From the NCBI GenBank assembly GCA_964451255.1, contig CAYVHL010000003.1:1-64000 (forward strand): a DNA stretch of 64,000 nucleotides, in the 5' to 3' direction. The first letter of the stretch is position 1, and each line of letters opens with the position of its first letter. The stretch is from JAHBTB01 sp964451255. GTDB taxonomy: Bacteria > Armatimonadota > Fimbriimonadia > Fimbriimonadales > Fimbriimonadaceae. Below, piece by piece: positions 1 to 8,076 of this stretch. A program made the translations under genes and the position numbers. The notes under the pieces were generated by a model that had not been told where the DNA came from, did no database searches, and worked only from the letters and a program-made list of their open reading frames with translations.

Positions 1-2
1 CG

Positions 3-518
3 ATAACGTGGAAGTATCCGAGCGTCATCCTGCGCGGTGACGATTGCATCGGCGAGTTCTACAGTGTCGCCCTCACCGCCAACAAGCAACAGGCCGACAC
101 CGGCACCAAGATGGTCCACATCGGCAAGCGGACCCGGTCGACGATCGTCAGCAAAGGGATCAGCGCGGGCAACGGGCAGAACACCTATCGCGGACTTGTC
201 AAGATCAACGCCGGTGCCGAAGGCGCTCGCAACTATTCCGTCTGCGACTCCATGCTCATGGGCGACCGTTGCGGCGCCCACACCTTCCCCTACATCGAGG
301 TCAAGAACAACACCGCCAAGATGGAGCACGAGGCGACGACCAGCAAGATCGGAGAAGACCAGCTCTTCTATCTCGCCCAACGCGGGATCAACGAAGAGGA
401 CGCGGTCAACATGATCGTAAGCGGATTCTGCAAGGACGTGTTCCGCGTCCTCCCCATGGAGTTCGCCGTCGAAGCTCAAAAACTGCTCGCAGTCAGCCTC
501 GAACACTCGGTCGGCTAA
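3..518 (+). CDS. sufB: SufB, Fe-S cluster assembly scaffold (3' part; 5' end outside window)
   Basis: This is the C-terminal part of the SufB subunit of the SufBCD Fe-S scaffold complex. The reading frame is open from base 3, so the start lies upstream of the window. The visible 171 residues contain the SufB landmarks ILRGDDCIGEFYSVALTAN, IVSKGISAG, NTYRGLVKI and SVCDSMLMGDRCGAHTFPYI, then MEHEATTSKIGEDQLFYLAQ and the terminal helix ending in EHSVG. The cysteine in NYSVCDS matches the conserved SufB cysteine used for cluster assembly. The gene stands alone on the plus strand, about 15 kb from the suf operon at 11.5-16.4 kb, which has no sufB. A hairpin follows the stop. Confidence 0.93.
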   Translation: MTWKYPSVILRGDDCIGEFYSVALTANKQQADTGTKMVHIGKRTRSTIVSKGISAGNGQNTYRGLVKINAGAEGARNYSVCDSMLMGDRCGAHTFPYIEVKNNTAKMEHEATTSKIGEDQLFYLAQRGINEEDAVNMIVSGFCKDVFRVLPMEFAVEAQKLLAVSLEHSVG

Positions 519-533
519 GGCTCATCAATCCGA

Positions 534-564
534 TTCCTGCCGCCCGCGATGGGAGCGGCAGGAA
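534..564. terminator. Hairpin between convergent genes
   Basis: A perfect 10-bp inverted repeat (TTCCTGCCGC at 534-543, GCGGCAGGAA at 555-564) with an 11-nt loop lies between sufB (+) and the minus-strand gene ending at 572. There is no clear T-run on either side, so it may be a weak bidirectional terminator or an mRNA-stabilising hairpin. Confidence 0.45.
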
Positions 565-571
565 CCAACCA

Positions 572-769
572 TCAGTCGTTGTGGGGAAAGCCACCGGGCG
601 GTGGAGGAGGCGGGCCCTTCGAGGCCGATCTCATCGAAGATGGCGGCGGCTTTCCTGTTGAGGCCGGTGGCGGCGGGTTGACGAAGAAGACAAGCAAGAC
701 CCCAAGGACGACGACCGCCGCCGCGATGGCCGCGACCACGGCCGGAGTCGAGAGTTCCTTCTTAGCCAT
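572..769 (-). CDS. Small single-pass membrane protein with proline-rich tail
   Basis: This is a 65-residue protein I cannot assign to a family. After a short N-terminus (MAKKELSTP) there is one strongly hydrophobic segment, about residues 10-30 (VVAAIAAAVVVLGVLLVFFV). A Pro-rich tail follows, with runs PPPP near residue 33 and PPPPPP near residue 54. The start codon overlaps the stop of the upstream prepilin by one base (TAATG), so the two are probably translationally coupled. The context suggests an accessory membrane protein of the pilin-like gene; that role is inferred from position only. Confidence 0.6.
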   Translation of the reverse strand: MAKKELSTPAVVAAIAAAVVVLGVLLVFFVNPPPPASTGKPPPSSMRSASKGPPPPPPGGFPHND

Positions 770-1542
770 TACTCAGTCGCGCTCCAGTACGACCCCCAGA
801 AGGCAAGGCGGTCACCTTGGTAGCCGGCCCAGAAATCCTGCCCAGGCGCGTTGTAGATCTTGCCCGCCGGTACCCGTCCCGCATGGCCGTCGGCGTAGGC
901 GACGACGTTGCCGTCCGCGTGCCTGGTGCGGGCTGTGTAGCACTGGTTGGCCCAAAAGTCGCCCGCGTCCGCGTAGTTCGGAGCGATGGCGCTGTAGTTG
1001 ACGAATCCAAACCATCCCCACTCGGGATAGCCCGGCCAGCCCGTAGTCACGAACGCTGCCCGTTGGGCTAGGTTCTCTTGGGCGCTGAGGTTCCGGTTGT
1101 AGACCTTGGTCGGCCACGGATCGGTCCAGTAGCCAAAGAGCCCGAAAATGTTCGCGCTCAGGTTGTGATAGTGGATCCAGTCACCCCAGTACTCCCCGGT
1201 GGTTGTGATCGTGCCAAGGTCGGCGTCGCTCGGGCGCGAGCCAGCAGGATCCCACATGAGCTCCCGGTTCTTCATGTAGGGGTAGAGCCGCTGCAAGATC
1301 GTGACCCCGTAGTTGCCGTCAGGCAAGAACGATTCGACCTGCGCCGTCATGTCGTCGTAGTCACCGCCATACATCATCAGGGCAAGCGCGACCTGCTTTT
1401 GGTTGGAGATCGTTGCGGCCGTCTTTGCCGCCCGCTTCGCTTGCGCAAAGACGGGGAACAGGATCGCCGCCAAGATGGCGATGATCGCGATGACGACTAG
1501 CAGCTCGATAAGCGTGAACGCAGAATGAGAAGATTGCTTCAT
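769..1542 (-). CDS. Type II/IV prepilin-like protein (DUF1559-like, H-X9-DG)
   Basis: This is a 257-residue prepilin-type protein. The N-terminus carries the class III signal: a short polar leader, then FTLIELLVVIAIIAIL, with cleavage expected before F9 and Glu at +5. LFPVFAQAKRAAK follows, a form common in Armatimonadota. The C-terminal part contains an H-X9-DG motif (H, then ADGNVVAYA, then DG), known from DUF1559-type pilin-like proteins. The start has a good Shine-Dalgarno (GGGGAGG upstream of TTATATG). It is probably secreted and assembled by a type IV pilus/type II machinery; the actual function is unknown. The gene is followed with one-base overlap by a small membrane protein. Confidence 0.88.
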   Translation of the reverse strand: MKQSSHSAFTLIELLVVIAIIAILAAILFPVFAQAKRAAKTAATISNQKQVALALMMYGGDYDDMTAQVESFLPDGNYGVTILQRLYPYMKNRELMWDPAGSRPSDADLGTITTTGEYWGDWIHYHNLSANIFGLFGYWTDPWPTKVYNRNLSAQENLAQRAAFVTTGWPGYPEWGWFGFVNYSAIAPNYADAGDFWANQCYTARTRHADGNVVAYADGHAGRVPAGKIYNAPGQDFWAGYQGDRLAFWGSYWSATE

Positions 1543-1613
1543 ATAACCTCCCCTGCCCCCTTGGAGGCGGCAGGGCGGGAACGAATCCCAACAGTTAGTT
1601 ACTGCGTCCGGGG

Positions 1614-1653
1614 CAGGTCAACGCTCCACCAAAGCAGTTGATTTGTTGACCTG
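1614..1653. promoter_or_regulatory. 9-bp inverted repeat overlapping the putative prepilin promoter
   Basis: The arms CAGGTCAAC (1614-1622) and GTTGACCTG (1645-1653) are perfect complements separated by 22 nt. On the minus strand the arm nearest the prepilin supplies a -35-like TTGACC, with CTAACT 17 nt further on as a possible -10. The repeat could be an operator, or a hairpin downstream of the MFS gene that ends at 1683. Confidence 0.35.
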
Positions 1654-1682
1654 CTTGATGGTTCCGGAACCTACAGACTAAA

Positions 1683-3014
1683 TCAATCCAGCAGGCCTCT
1701 GGCCTTCGTCTCGACGATCTGCGGGACGATGAGGAGCCCCAAGACGGGGACGACCGCCACCCACGCGATAACCTCCAAGGGATTTTTAGAGGCCGCCATC
1801 ACGACGCCGACCAAGGGCGGGCCCGCCGCCGCGACGATCCTTCCCGCGTTGTAGCAAAAGCCGGCTCCAGTCCCGCGCAGCCTTGTCGGGAACAGCTCGG
1901 GCAAATAGTACGTGAAGCTGCCGAACACGCCAAAGACTGTGAGCCCCATGAGGAAGAAGCTGTAGAGCCGCAACTGAGGGTCCATCGGCGTGCCGAAGGT
2001 GATCACGATGCTGATTGCCGAGCCGATGAAGTACAGCGCGTACATCGGACGCCTTCCCATCGTCTTTGCGCACACCGCCGTGAGCAAGGTGCCGATCAGC
2101 CCCCCGATATTGAAGAACGTCGCGGCGACCGCCTTCCAATCCTCCACCAGCCTCTGGGTGGCCACCTTGTCGAGTCCGCCCGTCTGCGCATGGGTGTGGG
2201 CAAGGATGGTCGCGACCTGCGGCAAGAAGGCGTTGCAGGCCCACCACATGATCAAGGAGACCATCGCCATGCCCAGTCCGCTGAGGGTGATCTTACGGAA
2301 CTCGGGTGAGAACAGGTCTGCCACCTTGGTCCGGGCCACGGTCGAGGCCACACCCTTCCATCGCTCCGGTTCCTTGACAAACTGCCTCACCGCAAACGCG
2401 ACCGCCGCCGGAACCAAGCCGAACAAGAAGACGAGCCGCCACGCCGTCTCCGGGGTCGATGCGAACCGGACGCCTTGGATCTCATGGGTGACGTAGGTGG
2501 CAAGGAACAGTCCCATGGGTGCACTGGTGTACAGCAGGGCGCCAGCCTCGACACGCCTCTTCTCCGGCACGACCTCGGCCACCATCGCGGCTCCCGCCGC
2601 CCACTCACCGCCGATCCCCAGACTCGCGACGATCCGGAAGACGATCAACACGCCCATGTTCGGGGCGAAAGCGCATGCCGCCGTGCCTAAGGCGTAGAGC
2701 GCCATCGTGAGCATCAATGTCTTGGTGCGTCCGATCTGGTCGGCGATCCGCCCGAACAGGATGCCGCCGACCGCCCATCCGACCAGCAACAGCGAGGTAA
2801 GGAAGCCGACCCACTGGGAGGTGGCCTTGGCCGCCTCCGGCGTCCCGATCTGCAATCCGAGAAGGGTCGGGACGCAACTCGGCGCCACGTAGTTGAACAA
2901 CAGCCCGTCGAAGACGTCGAAGCCCCAACCCAGCCATGCGGCAAAGAGGACTAGCCACTGATAGCGGCTCATCCCCCACCAACCTGCCTTCGCGACGGCG
3001 TTGTCGCTGTCCAT
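1683..3014 (-). CDS. MFS transporter
   Basis: This is a 443-residue major facilitator superfamily permease with about 12 predicted membrane helices, normal for the family. The signature loop between TM2 and TM3 reads GRIADQIGRTKTL, matching the MFS G-[RK]-x-[AS]-D-x-x-G-R-[RK] pattern. TM4 has FRIVASLGIGGEWAAGAAMV, typical of the sugar-phosphate, aromatic-acid and sialate branch. The substrate cannot be read from the sequence. The neighbouring genes (GH109-like oxidoreductase, CocE-type hydrolase) point loosely to sugar or ester catabolism. There is no Shine-Dalgarno; TAATCT sits at 3024-3029, nine nt before the ATG, so a leaderless or near-leaderless transcript is possible. Confidence 0.88.
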   Translation of the reverse strand: MDSDNAVAKAGWWGMSRYQWLVLFAAWLGWGFDVFDGLLFNYVAPSCVPTLLGLQIGTPEAAKATSQWVGFLTSLLLVGWAVGGILFGRIADQIGRTKTLMLTMALYALGTAACAFAPNMGVLIVFRIVASLGIGGEWAAGAAMVAEVVPEKRRVEAGALLYTSAPMGLFLATYVTHEIQGVRFASTPETAWRLVFLFGLVPAAVAFAVRQFVKEPERWKGVASTVARTKVADLFSPEFRKITLSGLGMAMVSLIMWWACNAFLPQVATILAHTHAQTGGLDKVATQRLVEDWKAVAATFFNIGGLIGTLLTAVCAKTMGRRPMYALYFIGSAISIVITFGTPMDPQLRLYSFFLMGLTVFGVFGSFTYYLPELFPTRLRGTGAGFCYNAGRIVAAAGPPLVGVVMAASKNPLEVIAWVAVVPVLGLLIVPQIVETKARGLLD

Positions 3015-3052
3015 GTTCCGGGCAGATTAGCCGATTCGGAGACTACGGATGC

Positions 3053-4438
3053 TTAGCCGCGGATCTTCTTTCGCAGGTACGTCTCGTGCCCTTTGTTCCA
3101 CTCGCCTCGGGTGAAGTCAGGGAACTTGAACGGCGCAGACCCGTGGGCGACGCTGATCTCGCTCAACGGCCCAGGAGCGCTCCAAGCGGCCGCGTCGTAA
3201 ACGTCCATGTCGGGAACCAGGCCCTCGTGCATGCAGGTCGCCATGCGGTAGGCCATGATGAAGTCCATCCCGCCGTGACCGCCGTTCTTGCGGGCCATAT
3301 CGCCGATCTGCTTCCACAGAGGGTGCTCCCACTCGTCCTTGTACTTGTCCAGGTCGACGTACTCGTCGTTTCCGCCGTCGAGGTAGATCCTCGGTGGGTA
3401 GTCCTCGAAGATTCCCTTTGAGCCTTGCAACATGTTGATCCGGCTATATGGCCGGCAGTTGACGACGTCGTGCTGGAGCATGATCGTCTTACCGAGCACC
3501 GTCTTGATCAGGGAGGTGTTGACGTCGCCCTCGACATAGTGCTCCTTGCGCTTCGGGTCGTTCTCCGGGAACTTGCGCTTCACCCAGTCGCTCAGCCCGT
3601 ACTCCGGTGAGCTCATGGAGACCATGTAGTCGAACCGGTCGCGCACGTGGTTTCCGAAGTAGTTGCTGACCGGTGCGAGCCCGTGGGTCGGATAGAAGTT
3701 GCCGTTGCGCTTCGTGTGCGGCACGCGGCGCCACAAAGACTCACCGGTACCGTTCGTCAGCACGTCCCGGAGGTCGTGGTCGTACGCCGCCCCTCCATGG
3801 ATCGGCTCGCCGAAAAGACCTGCCTGCACCATGTTCAACACCATCATCTCGGCATGATCGTAGGTGCAGTTCTCGATCATGATGCAATGCTTACGGGTCG
3901 CCTCGCTGGTGTTCACGAGCTTCCAGCAGTCCTCCAGCGTCTCCGCCGCCGGAACCTCCGTGAAGGCATGGTGGCCGTGGTGCATCGCACTCAGGCAGAC
4001 CGGCACGTGGAAGTCCCACGGCGTCGCCGTCAGTACCACGTCCAGGTCGGTGCGTGCGCATAGCCTCTCAAAGTCGTGGTCACCCTTCGTGTAGAGTTCC
4101 GGTGCCTTCTGGCCCGCCTTCTCGACCATCCTGGCGCCCCGCTTAGCGTGGCTTTCGTTGATGTCACAGATAGCCGGGACGTCAACGAGGCCCGTCGCGA
4201 GAAAGTCCCCCAAGAGGCCGGTTCCGCGTCCACCGACTCCGACGAACCCGATGCGGACCCTTTCGTGACGATCGAACGGCGTGTTGAACATCGTCTTGTT
4301 CTTGGTCGAAGGGGTGTGGCCCGTGTCCGGAAGTCGGTTCTGCGCGCCGACCATGCCGGGCACAGCGAGTGTCGCGGCTGCCGCCGCAGAGCCTTGCAAG
4401 AGCCGACGTCGGCTCAAGCGGTCAGTTTCGTTTGCCAT
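3053..4438 (-). CDS. Gfo/Idh/MocA-family protein, GH109 (alpha-N-acetylgalactosaminidase)-like
   Basis: This is a 461-residue exported oxidoreductase-fold protein. It starts with a Tat signal (RRRLLQG followed by a hydrophobic alanine-rich stretch, residues 10-32), then a Rossmann NAD-binding motif GFVGVGGRGTGLLG near residue 65. Several blocks resemble GH109 enzymes, which cleave glycosides through NAD-dependent redox steps: the ENCTYDHAEM block, NGNFYPTHGLAPV, RFDYMVSMSSPEYG, and TSLIKTVLGKTIMLQHDV. The start at 4438 is chosen because the Tat signal begins there; an upstream in-frame extension would run into the CocE gene. It lies 4 bp after the CocE stop, so the two are coupled. GH109 activity is a family inference; many relatives are uncharacterised oxidoreductases. 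Confidence 0.82.
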   Translation of the reverse strand: MANETDRLSRRRLLQGSAAAAATLAVPGMVGAQNRLPDTGHTPSTKNKTMFNTPFDRHERVRIGFVGVGGRGTGLLGDFLATGLVDVPAICDINESHAKRGARMVEKAGQKAPELYTKGDHDFERLCARTDLDVVLTATPWDFHVPVCLSAMHHGHHAFTEVPAAETLEDCWKLVNTSEATRKHCIMIENCTYDHAEMMVLNMVQAGLFGEPIHGGAAYDHDLRDVLTNGTGESLWRRVPHTKRNGNFYPTHGLAPVSNYFGNHVRDRFDYMVSMSSPEYGLSDWVKRKFPENDPKRKEHYVEGDVNTSLIKTVLGKTIMLQHDVVNCRPYSRINMLQGSKGIFEDYPPRIYLDGGNDEYVDLDKYKDEWEHPLWKQIGDMARKNGGHGGMDFIMAYRMATCMHEGLVPDMDVYDAAAWSAPGPLSEISVAHGSAPFKFPDFTRGEWNKGHETYLRKKIRG

Positions 4439-4442
4439 ATCG

Positions 4443-6281
4443 TCACTTTGAGGATAGCAGGCCGAAGGTAACCCTCGTCGGCGTTTTCGGGCCATAGAGG
4501 ATCGTTTCAGTGGCCTTTTTGAAGTCGGACTCAGTCGCGGAATAGATGTCGCAGAAGGTCTGTGGGTTCCGGTCGACCAGAGGGAACCAACTCGACTGCA
4601 CACGAACCGCGATCCGCTGGCCCTTCCTAAACGTGTGGTAGACGTCGTTGAGCTTGAACCTGACATGCTCGACCTTGCCCGGTCTCAACGGCGTGGGATG
4701 CGACCGGCTGTCGCGGTATTTCGCCCTCATCACGTCGCTTCGGATGAACCGAACGGCGGTCGGTCCGCCCAATGTCTCGACCTCGTCTCCTACCCGGACG
4801 ACAAAGTCAGCGTCCGTGCCCGTCGACTTGACGTAGAGGTCCACTGTGATCGGACCGGCGACCGTCACATCCTTGTCCAATGCGGATGCGACAAGTGTCA
4901 CAGAATCTCGCAGCTTCGCATCCACCGGTTCTGGGAGCATATACTCTCGGTTTCGGTCGCCCAGTCTGCCCGGATAGTAGGGCAACGGGCGGTTGGGATC
5001 CGACTCGTAGGCGTGGGCCCCGCTGTTCCGGGACGGTTGCCAGGACAACCCGGATGCGGACGCGTACAGGCTCGCCGTCCTCGTTTGTGGCGGCCACGTC
5101 GGATACTCATGCCAACTCATGTCGGCGGTGTCCACCGCTTCCACCGTGTTTCGAACCCGCGAGGGGCCCGCGCCCCGCAGGCGCTCGTCAAAGAACGGGA
5201 ACTCAACCTCCTCCTTGAAGCGCACAGCCGCGTCCACCATCCAGTGCGGAAAGTCCTTCTTGTCGCCTTCGTCCAGATGCCAGCACCCGTGGTACCACGG
5301 CCCCATCGCCAAGAACGGACGGCCGGTGCCTGGCCGTGCCTTCATCGCCCGGTAGCAAGCCAGGGGGCCGTACTGGTCTTCCGCGTCGTACCATCCACCG
5401 ACCCACAACACGTCCGGATGGACGTCATGGATGCGCTGAGGGAGGCTCCTCGCCTGCCAAAACGAATCGTAATCCGGATGTTTGACCACGTCGTTCCAAA
5501 ACGGCTGGCGTCCGTGAAAGTAGAGCTTGTCCACGTTTCGGAGCGGGCCGAGCCCCAGGAAGAACTTATAGGCGTCGTCGCCCCGAGAGATGTCCGCCGT
5601 CGGCTTCTCGTCTGGCGACGGCCCTCCCGCCCGCTTCGCCCCAAACCCCGAGAAGAACTCCACGCAGTCCTGGAGCATCAAGGCCCCGTTATGGTGGAAA
5701 TCATCACCGTTCCACCAGTCCCCGGTCGGCGCTTGCGGCGAGACCGCCTTCAAGGCGGGATGGGGGCACATCGTCGCCTCCGCCGCGTAGCCGCCCGGGT
5801 AGCTGATCCCATAGACGCCGACACGCCCGTTGTTCTTGGGGACGTTGTGGACGAGGAACTCTATCGTGTCGTAGGTGTCTGTGACCTCGTCCGCGTCGGT
5901 CGGCCCGCTACGACGGGCCTTGATCGGCCTGACGTCCTCAAACTCGCCCTCCGACATATAGCGTCCGCGAACGTCTTGGTTGACGATGATGTAGCGGTCG
6001 TCGAAGAACTTGACCGACCCACCCCAATGCGGCTCGATCTTGCCGGGGCCGTAAGGGTGGCAACCGTAGGGGGTGCGCTCCATCAGCATGGGGTGCGCCA
6101 TATCCGGCCCGTCGTCTCCGTCTTTCGGCACGTAGACCGCGGTGTAGAGCCTCACCCCATCGCGCATCGGTATGCGGTACTCGAACTTTTGGTAGTGTCC
6201 CGCCCAGTCTTGGGCCGACGCCACGGCCGCCAAAAGGGCCAGCGCAAACCAACCAAGAGACCTTCCGAATGTTCGAGGCAT
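4443..6281 (-). CDS. CocE/NonD-family alpha/beta hydrolase (X-Pro dipeptidyl-peptidase S15-like)
   Basis: This is a 612-residue secreted hydrolase. Residues 1-23 form a signal peptide ending VASAQ. The alpha/beta-hydrolase domain starts RIPMRDGVRLYTAVYVPKDG, the usual opening of CocE/S15 enzymes. It has the nucleophile elbow GISYPGGY with the catalytic Ser (G-x-S-Y-x-G) near residue 150 and a GGWYDAED loop in the mid-region. The C-terminal third is the jelly-roll domain of the X-Pro peptidase C-terminal type. Members hydrolyse acylated substrates or X-Pro peptides; the substrate here is unknown. It is the third gene of a minus-strand run from the EAL gene through msrB, and is followed at 4 bp by the GH109-like gene. 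Confidence 0.87.
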   Translation of the reverse strand: MPRTFGRSLGWFALALLAAVASAQDWAGHYQKFEYRIPMRDGVRLYTAVYVPKDGDDGPDMAHPMLMERTPYGCHPYGPGKIEPHWGGSVKFFDDRYIIVNQDVRGRYMSEGEFEDVRPIKARRSGPTDADEVTDTYDTIEFLVHNVPKNNGRVGVYGISYPGGYAAEATMCPHPALKAVSPQAPTGDWWNGDDFHHNGALMLQDCVEFFSGFGAKRAGGPSPDEKPTADISRGDDAYKFFLGLGPLRNVDKLYFHGRQPFWNDVVKHPDYDSFWQARSLPQRIHDVHPDVLWVGGWYDAEDQYGPLACYRAMKARPGTGRPFLAMGPWYHGCWHLDEGDKKDFPHWMVDAAVRFKEEVEFPFFDERLRGAGPSRVRNTVEAVDTADMSWHEYPTWPPQTRTASLYASASGLSWQPSRNSGAHAYESDPNRPLPYYPGRLGDRNREYMLPEPVDAKLRDSVTLVASALDKDVTVAGPITVDLYVKSTGTDADFVVRVGDEVETLGGPTAVRFIRSDVMRAKYRDSRSHPTPLRPGKVEHVRFKLNDVYHTFRKGQRIAVRVQSSWFPLVDRNPQTFCDIYSATESDFKKATETILYGPKTPTRVTFGLLSSK

Positions 6282-6319
6282 CTACTATCGGACGCCGCGA
6301 ACCCGGGCCAAGCCGCACT

Positions 6320-6865
6320 TCATTGCTTGTCCGGAATGAACTTCAATGCTTCCGAGTTGATGCAATATCTCAGGCCCGTTTTGTCGACCGGCCCGTCGTC
6401 AAACACATGGCCGAGGTGCCCGTCGCATCGCGCGCACAGCACCTCGAACCTGGTCATCCCATAGCTTTTGTCCATCCGTAGCCAGACGTTTTCCCGCTTG
6501 ACCGGTTGGAAGAAGGAGGGCCAGCCGGTGCCGCTCTCAAACTTGGCGGCCGTAGTGAAGAGCGGCAGGCCGCACCCCGCGCAGACGAACGTTCCCGGCT
6601 TGTCCACATGGAGCAGGCCGCCGCAGAACGGGGTCTCCGTGGCCTTGGCCCGCAGAATCTTGTACTGGTCGGGTGTGAGGGCCTTCTTCCACTCAGCGTC
6701 AGTCTTCACGACTTTGTCCGGTCGCTTCGGGCTCTCGTTCTCGACCGTCAGCCCGGGGTACGTCATGGCCTTGTGCCCCTGTCCGCCCTTGTCTTGGGCC
6801 AAGGGGGCGGCGTTGCAGGACACGAAGGCCAGTCCGGCTACTAATGACGAGAAGATCGGGTTCAT
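6320..6865 (-). CDS. msrB: Peptide-methionine (R)-S-oxide reductase MsrB, exported
   Basis: This 181-residue protein reduces methionine-R-sulfoxide in proteins. The MsrB domain begins KRPDKVVKTDAEWKKALTPD and contains two zinc-binding CxxC pairs (VCAGCG and LCARCDG), the substrate loop SGTGWPSFFQPV and the resolving/catalytic block GLRYCINSEALKF with the active-site Cys. The N-terminus (about residues 1-20) is a signal sequence with a cysteine (FVSC), which could be a weak lipobox. It is therefore expected to act in the cell envelope, unlike the common cytoplasmic MsrB. A GAGG Shine-Dalgarno lies before the ATG. It sits 37 bp after the EAL gene and 38 bp before the CocE gene. Confidence 0.93.
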   Translation of the reverse strand: MNPIFSSLVAGLAFVSCNAAPLAQDKGGQGHKAMTYPGLTVENESPKRPDKVVKTDAEWKKALTPDQYKILRAKATETPFCGGLLHVDKPGTFVCAGCGLPLFTTAAKFESGTGWPSFFQPVKRENVWLRMDKSYGMTRFEVLCARCDGHLGHVFDDGPVDKTGLRYCINSEALKFIPDKQ

Positions 6866-6902
6866 GGTGGTGGTAATGCCTCAGACGTCGCTTTCCATCT
6901 GA

Positions 6903-7943
6903 TTATAGGGCTTTACCTGGGACTTCAAGCTCACCCACCGGGGCAGGGCGGCCGTAGAAGTACCCCTGGGCCATGTCCGAGCCGCAGTCCGTCACCATCC
7001 GATGCTGGGCCTCTGTCTCGATTCCTTCGGCGACGACCACCGCGCCTTTGCTGTGGGCATAATCCACCATTCCGACAAGCAACGACACGTCTGCGAGAGT
7101 CGGCATCGTCGGGCACAGGGCACGGTCGAACTTGACGTAGTCCGGACGAACACGCTCGATCTGTCCAAGGGTGTTGTTTCCTGAGCCGACGTCGTCGAGA
7201 GCGACCTTGATGCCCTCCATCCTGGCCGCATGGGCGATCTCGGCTAGCAGGGGGTCGTCGGCCGGTTCTCCGGTCTCAATCAACTCCAAGACGACCCTCT
7301 CGCGTCGGAGGCCCCCCTCGTCGATCGAGACCCCGAGCGCTTCCATTTCTGGAGCGACAGCGCCGAACCCGCCAGGAAGGACATTCAGAAAGAGCCCCAG
7401 GCTCCCAAGGCTCGATCGGCTTGCCACCGACAAGGCGACTTCCCTGGCCCGCTTGTCGAAGTCGTGCCCTCGACCATGGGCCAATGCGGCGGACATCAGG
7501 TCACCTCCGGACAGCGTGAGTTCCCTATGGTGTCCCCGCGCCAAGGCCTCGTGCGCCACCGTGTCACCCTGGGTGAGATCGACGATGGGCTGGAAGTGCG
7601 CCGTCATGCCGCCCCGCAGGATCACGTCCAGCCAAGGCGTCTGCGTGCGCAGAAGCATCGTGTCCAGATCCACGCATGACCACGGCTTCGGCAGCCGACC
7701 ACCGCCGATGCTGGCAGCGACGAAACCGCGTCGTTCGGTCGACTGGAGGCTGTCCACAAAGTCGGCGAAACAACGTCCCCAACCGGGCCCGACAAAAACG
7801 TGAGTGTCTGCGTCAACCGGGTAACAGCCCGGATGAGCGTCCAAACGACTGGTCGAGCCTTGGTCGGTGGCCCAAACGGCCACGCCTGCTTCGCCGGTCC
7901 CAGCGGCAAGTCGCAACGATTCCAACGACGGCATCTCCGTCAT
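6903..7943 (-). CDS. EAL-domain c-di-GMP phosphodiesterase
   Basis: This 346-residue protein combines an N-terminal region of about 110 residues without a recognised domain and a C-terminal EAL domain that hydrolyses cyclic di-GMP. The catalytic set looks complete: HEALAR (the EAL signature), the LNV strand, ELIETGE, DDVGSGNN, VKFDR, AEGIET and AQGYFYGRP. The start is placed at the ATG at 7943, which has GGAGGAAGG directly upstream. An in-frame GTG at 8009 would extend it by 22 residues but lies upstream of the transcription start expected from the promoter at 8013-8042. It heads a minus-strand run with msrB, the CocE gene and the GH109-like gene. Confidence 0.9.
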   Translation of the reverse strand: MTEMPSLESLRLAAGTGEAGVAVWATDQGSTSRLDAHPGCYPVDADTHVFVGPGWGRCFADFVDSLQSTERRGFVAASIGGGRLPKPWSCVDLDTMLLRTQTPWLDVILRGGMTAHFQPIVDLTQGDTVAHEALARGHHRELTLSGGDLMSAALAHGRGHDFDKRAREVALSVASRSSLGSLGLFLNVLPGGFGAVAPEMEALGVSIDEGGLRRERVVLELIETGEPADDPLLAEIAHAARMEGIKVALDDVGSGNNTLGQIERVRPDYVKFDRALCPTMPTLADVSLLVGMVDYAHSKGAVVVAEGIETEAQHRMVTDCGSDMAQGYFYGRPAPVGELEVPGKAL

Positions 7944-8012
7944 CCTTCCTCCATGACCTCGTGGCCCCGCATCCGTGCCGAGCCTGACACCGCTGTCCCC
8001 GGTGACCACGTT

Positions 8013-8042
8013 ACTATACTAGCTGGGGAAAACTTGTGTAAA
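8013..8042 (-). promoter_or_regulatory. Sigma-70-like promoter of the EAL gene
   Basis: On the minus strand TTTACA (8042-8037) is followed after 18 nt by TATAGT (8018-8013), close to the sigma-70 consensus. Transcription would begin near 8006, about 63 nt upstream of the ATG at 7943 and inside a hypothetical longer reading frame that starts at 8009. Confidence 0.65.
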
Positions 8043-8076
8043 GCTTTTTTGCCAACTGACCTCAAATTCTGGCAAT

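Noticed and set aside
4635..6464. A 609-codon plus-strand open frame opposite the CocE-type gene
   Set aside because: The translation is rich in Arg, Val and Pro with no family resemblance; it is the antisense shadow of a high-GC gene with a complete hydrolase on the other strand.
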